From a virus, in the IMG/VR virus record IMGVR_UViG_3300025132_000396, positions 1 through 20,533 of that record: 20,533 bases of DNA; one strand, 5' to 3'. Each line of letters begins with the position of its first letter. The first letter of the stretch is position 1. The notes beneath the pieces are model-generated. The model was given only the letters and a program-made list of their open reading frames with translations, was not told where the DNA came from and ran no database searches. Of the stretch, positions 11,416 to 17,800 are shown piece by piece. Made by a program: the position numbers and the translations under genes.

Positions 11416-14253
11416 ATGGACACAAAAGCATTCTTGCAGAAGGCGTTACGTGGAGAGGGCCGATACTGCATATTCGCTGCAAACAGTGGAGATAAGAACG
11501 ATAGGGTTCAGAATTTCTATGAATCCTTAGATGAGCTACAACAAGCAGCCTATGAACTAGACGCAAAGGGGTACGATGTGTATTTCGCGTTAGGTGTTCT
11601 GGGCGAAAATGACACCCGAAAAGTAGACAACGTCAAACAACTTAGCTCGTTCTTTTTAGATCTCGACTGTGGGCCTAGCAAAGACTTCCCCACGCAGTCG
11701 GATGCCCTTGATGAATTGAAGGCATTCTGTAAAACAACAAAACTACCAAAGCCGTACCTAGTCGATTCAGGTCGCGGTGTACACGCCTATTGGTTTCTCA
11801 CTGAGCCTGTAGGCAAAGAAGATTGGATTCCTGCGGCTGAACGGCTGAAGAGTCTCTGTACTGAACATGGATTCGCAGCAGACCCTGCCGTCACCGCTGA
11901 TGCTGCTAGGGTGTTACGCCCTATTGGTACGCACAACCACAAGACTAACCCGCCAACAAGAGTTGCTGGATTGATACCAGCTCCCCCCACTCTCGTAGAT
12001 TTTGATGAGTTCTACGAGCTGCTTGGTGGCAAAGACCTTGTGTTTCCGCCTAAGAAGTACATGCCAGCAGCACCGAACGCAATGATGCAGTCGCTGATGG
12101 GTAACACGGAATCTTCCTTCAGGCAGATACTAGAAAAGACATACAACGGAAACGGATGTGAGCAGCTACGGCTGATATACGCAGAACAAGAAGAGTGCAC
12201 AGAACCTATGTGGAGGGCTGGGTTGTCTATCGCTAAGTTCTGCTCCGATAGTGACAAGGCCATACACAAGTTATCTGAAAGGCACCCTAACTACTCAATC
12301 GCAGAAACCGTTGAGAAGGTTAACCTCATCAAAGGGCCGTACTTATGTAACAAGTTTGACGAGTTTAACCCTAAGATATGTAAGAAATGTAAGCACTGGA
12401 AGAAGATCAAGTCACCAATCACCCTTGGCAATGTGGTCATTGAAGCTACGGAAGAAGACAACATCGTAGAAGCACCGTCAGCCACGTTAGCCAGCGCCGA
12501 TGTGCAGACATACACAATACCGACATACCCCAGACCATACTTCAGGGGCGCTAATGGCGGCGTATATATGCGCTCGGCAGGTGCAGATGGGGACATAGAT
12601 GAGAAGGTCATATACCACAACGACATCTACGTAGTGAAGCGGGTGCGTGATGTAGAGATAGGTGAAGCTGTCGTTATGCGCCTGCACCTACCTAAAGATG
12701 GCGTTAGCGAGTTCACTATACCGCTTACCGCTGTTACATCACGGGAAGAGTTCCGTAAGAGTATGTCTATGCGGGGCGTGGCAATACGGCAGATGGACGA
12801 GATTATGCAATACACAACGACTTGGGTTAACGAGTTACAGGCAAGGGAGACCGCAGATGAGGCCCACCGGCAATTTGGTTGGGCTGGCGACAATATGGAA
12901 GCATTCATATTAGGCAACCAGAAGATATACAAAGACCGTGTGGAGTTTAACCCACCTGCCTCTACCACTATGGCGATGTTCCCCGCGTTTGAACCCAAAG
13001 GTTCCTTAGATGATTGGAAGGCAATGGCTGAGTTCTTAAACAAAGAAGGACAAGAGCCATACCAATATGTGATGGGCGCGTCTTTTGGATCTGCGCTGAT
13101 GGAGCTTATGCCCGTAGCGTGCTCTGCATTGCACATACACAGCAAGGACTCAGGATTAGGCAAGACCACTGCATTAGAGGCAGCGCTTACCGTATGGGGC
13201 GACCCTAAAGAACTGCTTCTGTACAAAGAAGATACGTACAACACCAAAATGAACAGGGGTGAGGTCTACCATAGCCTGCCGCTGTTCTTGGATGAACTTA
13301 CCAACTTAGCCCCTAAAGAACTTAGTGACCTTGCATATCAGTATGTGAGTGGGCGTCAGCGTAGAAGACTTACCAGCAGTGCCAACCAAGAACGTGCCAA
13401 CGGATCTCCGTGGAGCTTTACGTCCATATCTACCGGTAACGTCAGCCTGATTGAGAAGATAGCCCTGTATAAAGACGCACCGAAGGCTGAAGCCCAACGT
13501 ATTCTTGAGTTCAAGGTAGACCGACTGTTCAAAGATGCCGCTAGCAAGCTGCTAACTGACGAGTGGACACGGGAAGTGCACGACAATTATGGGCACGCCG
13601 GTGCAATTTTCGTCAAGTATGTGATGGCGAATATGGATACAGTCACAGACCTACTGCGGTCGGTACAACAGCGTATTGATAGAGAGGCTGGGCTTACATC
13701 TGAGAACCGATTCTGGTCGGCAGGTGCCGCGTGCGCCATAACATCTTTAATACTATGTGGACGTATTGGTTTGCTGCCGTACGACCCTAAGCAGGTGCTT
13801 CGGTGGATCGTCCGTGTGTTGAGGCTGAACAAGAACACAGTGCATGACATGCACGAATCAGTAGAGCAGACGCTTAACGACTACGTGCATGAGAACTGGA
13901 ACAACATACTGTGGATACGTAGCACAGAAGACCGCCGTGGCAAGGCCGATACAGGGTTAGATGAGCTGGTTATACCCGATGCTACACCCAGAAGTGGGCT
14001 AGTCGCACGGTACGAGACGGATCTCAAGAAGCTATACCTTGTGCCTAAGTCCTTGAAGGCATGGTGCGGTAAGCAGCAGATAAACTATGCGTCATTCTTG
14101 GAAGACCTGAAGACCAAGATGGGTGCAAAACGGGTACAGAAACGACTCAGTAAAGGCACCCACATGAAGCTATCGCAGCAGAGTGTGTTGGAACTAGAGT
14201 TTGATGTAGATGACAGCAACGAAGATACAGAGGTAGAGAGTACGGATGAGTAA
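11416..14253 (+). CDS. Primase-helicase fusion (AEP-type primase plus DUF927-type ATPase), 945 aa
   Basis: The N-terminal about 190 residues are an archaeo-eukaryotic-type primase domain: SSFFLDLDCG (Asp82, Asp84), YLVDSGRGVHAYWFL (Ser118, His123) and DAARVLRPIGTHNHK (Asp162). A linker domain follows with C311, C322, C325 and His327 in CNKF and ICKKCKHWKK, a possible zinc site, ending in IKSPITLGN. From about 370 on it resembles DUF927/SF3-like helicases: Walker A SKDSGLGKTTAL (Lys583) and Walker B LPLFLDELTNL (Asp626, Glu627), then SGRQRRRLTSSANQER and WSFTSISTGN as sensor-like motifs. It probably unwinds origin DNA and lays primers for the polymerase at 3912. The 86-bp leader holds a nested stem-loop. 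The last 8 nt overlap the next gene. Confidence 0.88.
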   Translation: MDTKAFLQKALRGEGRYCIFAANSGDKNDRVQNFYESLDELQQAAYELDAKGYDVYFALGVLGENDTRKVDNVKQLSSFFLDLDCGPSKDFPTQSDALDELKAFCKTTKLPKPYLVDSGRGVHAYWFLTEPVGKEDWIPAAERLKSLCTEHGFAADPAVTADAARVLRPIGTHNHKTNPPTRVAGLIPAPPTLVDFDEFYELLGGKDLVFPPKKYMPAAPNAMMQSLMGNTESSFRQILEKTYNGNGCEQLRLIYAEQEECTEPMWRAGLSIAKFCSDSDKAIHKLSERHPNYSIAETVEKVNLIKGPYLCNKFDEFNPKICKKCKHWKKIKSPITLGNVVIEATEEDNIVEAPSATLASADVQTYTIPTYPRPYFRGANGGVYMRSAGADGDIDEKVIYHNDIYVVKRVRDVEIGEAVVMRLHLPKDGVSEFTIPLTAVTSREEFRKSMSMRGVAIRQMDEIMQYTTTWVNELQARETADEAHRQFGWAGDNMEAFILGNQKIYKDRVEFNPPASTTMAMFPAFEPKGSLDDWKAMAEFLNKEGQEPYQYVMGASFGSALMELMPVACSALHIHSKDSGLGKTTALEAALTVWGDPKELLLYKEDTYNTKMNRGEVYHSLPLFLDELTNLAPKELSDLAYQYVSGRQRRRLTSSANQERANGSPWSFTSISTGNVSLIEKIALYKDAPKAEAQRILEFKVDRLFKDAASKLLTDEWTREVHDNYGHAGAIFVKYVMANMDTVTDLLRSVQQRIDREAGLTSENRFWSAGAACAITSLILCGRIGLLPYDPKQVLRWIVRVLRLNKNTVHDMHESVEQTLNDYVHENWNNILWIRSTEDRRGKADTGLDELVIPDATPRSGLVARYETDLKKLYLVPKSLKAWCGKQQINYASFLEDLKTKMGAKRVQKRLSKGTHMKLSQQSVLELEFDVDDSNEDTEVESTDE

Positions 14254-14527
14254 GACATTTTTGGCAGCGATACGAGCGCAGGAAGTAGCCAAAGCACTAG
14301 GCAATAACCGCCCTAGAGCCTTATCGGATGACAATGTTAGGCGACCATCAAGCCCACTGTCAGACGCACAGCGGTTAAAGATTCTTACGTTGAACAAGGA
14401 GAAAATTAAAGGCACTGTTATAGCCAAGAACATGGGTATAAACCCCTCTACCGTACACAACACCATACGCAGGTACGACATAAAGAAGGGCAAAGTAGTC
14501 AAGCTATACCAAGGTATTTATGGCTAA
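14246..14527 (+). CDS. Small HTH protein, 93 aa
   Basis: ATG 14246 overlaps the primase-helicase gene by 8 nt. The N-terminal 40 residues are basic and polar. The C-terminal half holds a helix-turn-helix: LSDAQRLKILTLNKEKIKGT, then VIAKNMGINPSTVHNTIRR (recognition helix), then a basic tail. This resembles small transposase-like or CENP-B-like HTH domains that serve as DNA binders in phages. Its place directly behind the primase-helicase makes an origin-binding or regulatory role plausible. The target site is unknown; the 24-bp dyad at 2722-2745 is one candidate (inference only). No named family. Confidence 0.65.
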   Translation: MSKTFLAAIRAQEVAKALGNNRPRALSDDNVRRPSSPLSDAQRLKILTLNKEKIKGTVIAKNMGINPSTVHNTIRRYDIKKGKVVKLYQGIYG

Positions 14528-14762
14528 AGGCACGGTCAGCAGGGGTGTGGTCAAGGAGTACGACCTCAACCCCGACGGTGTAAGGGTGGTAGTGCGCTGG
14601 GATGATATGGTAATCGGCGCTTCTATTTTTGTCCCGTGTATCAATACAGACGGAGCTACCAAAGAACTTAGGCGTATATCTAAGGATAAGGGGTGGGAGT
14701 CGCACGTTTTGGTGCGTGTTGAAGACGGTAAATTAGGCGTGCGTATGTGGAGAACGCTATGA
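14520..14762 (+). CDS. Small protein of unknown function, 80 aa
   Basis: ATG 14520 overlaps the upstream gene by 8 nt (ATGGCTAA). The sequence is beta-rich: VSRGVVKEYDLNPDGVRVVV, RWDDMVIGASIFVPC, SHVLVRVEDGKLGVRMWRTL, with one charged helix (TKELRRISKDKGW) between. This suggests a small barrel (SH3- or OB-like). No motif points to a function. It is the last clear plus-strand gene; its stop overlaps an ATG that opens only 14 codons ending inside the terminator. Confidence 0.6.
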   Translation: MAKGTVSRGVVKEYDLNPDGVRVVVRWDDMVIGASIFVPCINTDGATKELRRISKDKGWESHVLVRVEDGKLGVRMWRTL

Positions 14763-14783
14763 TAAAATTTACTCGGTTCTCCA
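14748..14783. other. 8-bp stem-loop at the 3' end of the last plus-strand gene
   Basis: TGGAGAAC (14748-14755) and GTTCTCCA (14776-14783) are perfect inverted copies around a 20-nt loop. The left arm contains the GGAGAAC 7-mer used as ribosome binding site elsewhere in the window. An ATG follows it (14759), opening a 14-codon frame (MIKFTRFSIATPLF) to TAG 14801-14803. Confidence 0.4.
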
Positions 14784-14790
14784 TAGCCAC

Positions 14791-14834
14791 CCCACTCTTC
14801 TAGCTACTTACCCCTTGCTAGTTAGGAGAGTGGG
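14791..14834. terminator. Terminator hairpin between convergent genes
   Basis: CCCACTCT (14791-14798) pairs with AGAGTGGG (14827-14834), and inside it CTAGC (14800-14804) pairs with GCTAG (14817-14821), giving a long stem with a 12-nt loop. TTCTTT follows on the plus strand. It fills the 76-bp gap between the plus-strand stop at 14762 and the minus-strand stop at 14839, so it likely ends transcription from both sides; the minus side lacks a T-run. Confidence 0.7.
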
Positions 14835-14838
14835 TTCT

Positions 14839-17800
14839 TTAGTCGTTCATATACCACGGCTGATATTCCAGCTCATTCTGCATATCTTGTGCGTACAAAC
14901 GCATGGTAGGTGTAAGTGTCACCCCGTTGTGCATGGTTAAAGAAGTTCTAGCGTGCTGTTTCATTGATCGTTTGATCGTATCAGGGGTTATAGCCGCCGC
15001 TTTACCTTTACCAGCATGTTTTCTGTTGTGTTCTAGTATCTCGTCTACTATTTCAGAAACGTCGTCACCTTCGCGCAACGCTATGTAGTATTGTTTCAGC
15101 AGCCTGCTCTTCTGCCTAGATACAGCCTTTTGGATCTTCTTGGTATCTTGGTTACGTTCTTGCGCGTTGGTGTAGCTTGCAGGGGCAAAACCGAAGAACT
15201 TAGTCGCTATCTCACCAGTATTGAAGTCGTCTGTGATCGGGTCGCCACGACGTGTCTGAGCACCTTCAGTAGCAAACCGCTCCGCTTGGAGCATATTTCG
15301 GAACGCTGACGGCAGCATGGATTCTACCCCACGTCTCGTCTCGCCGTTAGTTACGTCGTTTATGCCACGACCAATGCTAGATGCGTAGCCTAGAGCGGGG
15401 CCACCAATAAAGTCTATGAACTCTTCTTTAGCGGACTTATTAAAGTCATACCGGTTGTTACCGAGGATCAGGTTAGACAGACCGATACGTGCTGCAATAT
15501 CAACTTCAGCCCCTGCGAAGTTAGTGAGGTACTGCACACCACCACGGTACAGTGGGTCGCCTAAGTACCTACGAGATAGCAGATCAGCGTCTTCCTCGTC
15601 ATCTTCCAAGAATAAGTCTGCAAGACCTTGGAATATACCCACCAGTGGTATGCCCTGTACGCCAGCTATGGCTGCTATGGTGCCGTTACTTGCTATGAAC
15701 TGCTTCATAGCGATGCGGCCTTGTTCTTCTGATAGCCCGTATTCTCGCGCTTGTTTTAACGCAGAAGCCATCATCTTGAACTGGTTGTAGTACATGGTGA
15801 AGCCGTAGGTCTTGAACATCATAGCCAGACGGCCCACAGGCGTACCCTGTGCGAATCTAGGTGCTGTATTAAGTGCCGAGCCACCGTTCAACTGCGACGT
15901 ATCCTGCATAGCAATTTGTGTGGCTAGCTCCCTCTTCTCGGCATCGGATAGCTTGTCTTCGCCTTTCCCTTTATCTGGGTTTGTCTCTAGCCGCGACATC
16001 TCAGTTAGATAGGAGGCAACTACCGTCATCTGCCTATTGCCTCGCTCCACTGTGTGGAAAGGCAACGCGCTCCACTTAGTAAGGTTTTCATAAAACCTAC
16101 GAGGCAGGCTACCTTGCGGCGTGCTTGCCATATCTGCGCCCATCTGGTCAGCCCATAGAGAGCGAGTCAAGAAGCCCCGGTTCTCTGCTTCCTGTACTAC
16201 GGGCATAAGTTCTTCTAGGAACTGCCTTTTTGTTTTGTTTTGGTAGTAGTTTGGTGTGTCCAGATCCGGCAGGTCATCTCGTAACTGCAACTCCCCGTCT
16301 TTGTTAAGCAGGTAGTAGTTATCAATGGATGGCGTGTACGAATTTATAAGGTTCTTATCGCTAGTGACCACATCGCTGCCACCGTAGGGCATGACTTTAT
16401 GTTCTATAGCACTACCGGTGAACATCCTACGTGCAGCGTTCATAGACCTAGCGGCTGTCTTGAAGTCTGTTTTACCTTGTAGGTGTGGCATTACCACAGC
16501 AGGTAACTGAAATCCGTTTGCTATGGTAGACGCAGCGTTAAAGCCCATCGTGCCGAAGAATGCTATACGGTTAAGTTCTTTAGCAGCGTTGTTGAAGAAA
16601 TCATCCGGCGGGTTGATCGTAAGTTCTTTACGGGCCTCTAATTCAGACTTTATTGCGTCTTTGAAGTTGCCCGATACTTGGCTGAGGGGCGCTTTATCTA
16701 AGTCAACATATACTTGCTCTAAGCTACCACGTATGTTTTCCGCAGACCTCATGTTTGCCGCACGTCTAGCCATACCATAGCCCTTTGTTTTTAGGGCATA
16801 TAGCGCGTCATCTTTAGCACCAAACTTGTTTTCACGTTGTTTGAACGCTTTTAAGAAAGAGGATTCTGGCAGTGCGGATACGAATTCTTGTACGATGCTG
16901 TTGATGGTATCTGACTCCACACCAGCTTGACTCAACGTGTTTACCATCTGGGTGGCAAAAGCAGTGGGGGGCGCACCACCTTCAAACTTCATGTTCTTGT
17001 TGCCGTTGAATGGCTCTATACCAGATACAGTAAACGTAGCGCCTTCCACCTCTATGGGATCGGCTTCTCCGTTTGCTATAGCCAGCAAGGATGCTTGCGC
17101 TCTGTCTCTAGCTCTAGGGCTGGTGTACGCCTCTATTACTTCTTCTGGCTGCCCCTTTGTGCCGTCTGGATTAGTTGGCACAACAAACCATTTAAGCCAG
17201 TAGTCACCTTCCCGCGCCAAGGGGAAGTACGGATCTACCATGTTCTTATCTAAAAGCCGCCTAACTATCGTATCTTTCAGTTTTGTAGCTTCTGTTTTAT
17301 CTGCAACAACGCTGTCTATACGAGCTTCTAAGCTCTTCTTCAGATCTTCTAGTATATCTTTGTACGTATCTCGTAACTGCACGTAAGCAGCCTGACCATC
17401 GGGGCCAAGTTTTTGGTACTCAGCGTTTAGCCTCTTCCACGCGGCTTTCTTTTTGCCCGTGTAATCTGACTCAGGTTTAGACGGATCTACACGATCCATA
17501 GTGGAATCAGTGGTTAGTCGATTAAATACGGTCAGTATGTCTCTGTCTGGAAACTGTTTTCTAGCCGCTTGTAGCTTACGTTCTATATCCGCAGTGGTGG
17601 AGTTTAGCCTCTTGTTTACTGTATCTACTGCACCGTTTGATGCCTCAATCGCCCGCGTAAAGTTCTTTATCGACGGTATGTTTATGACATCCGCTACGTC
17701 GTTGAATGCGCTGTTATTAAGGAACCCAAGACCTATACCCTGCACACCTCGCGTGCCTTGGTCTCGCAGCGTGCTGATAAAATCTACGGCCTCTACGAAG

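Noticed and set aside
2744-11985. Exact 16-nt repeat ATTGATACCAGCTCCC at 2744-2759 and 11970-11985
   Set aside because: The second copy is inside the primase coding sequence (LIPAPP) and the match stops at once on both sides; about 0.1 such matches are expected by chance, so the evidence is too weak.
12627-13247. 206-codon minus-strand frame opposite the primase-helicase gene
   Set aside because: Serine-rich product, lies fully opposite a well-supported gene with catalytic motifs, and has no ribosome binding site or neighbours on that strand.
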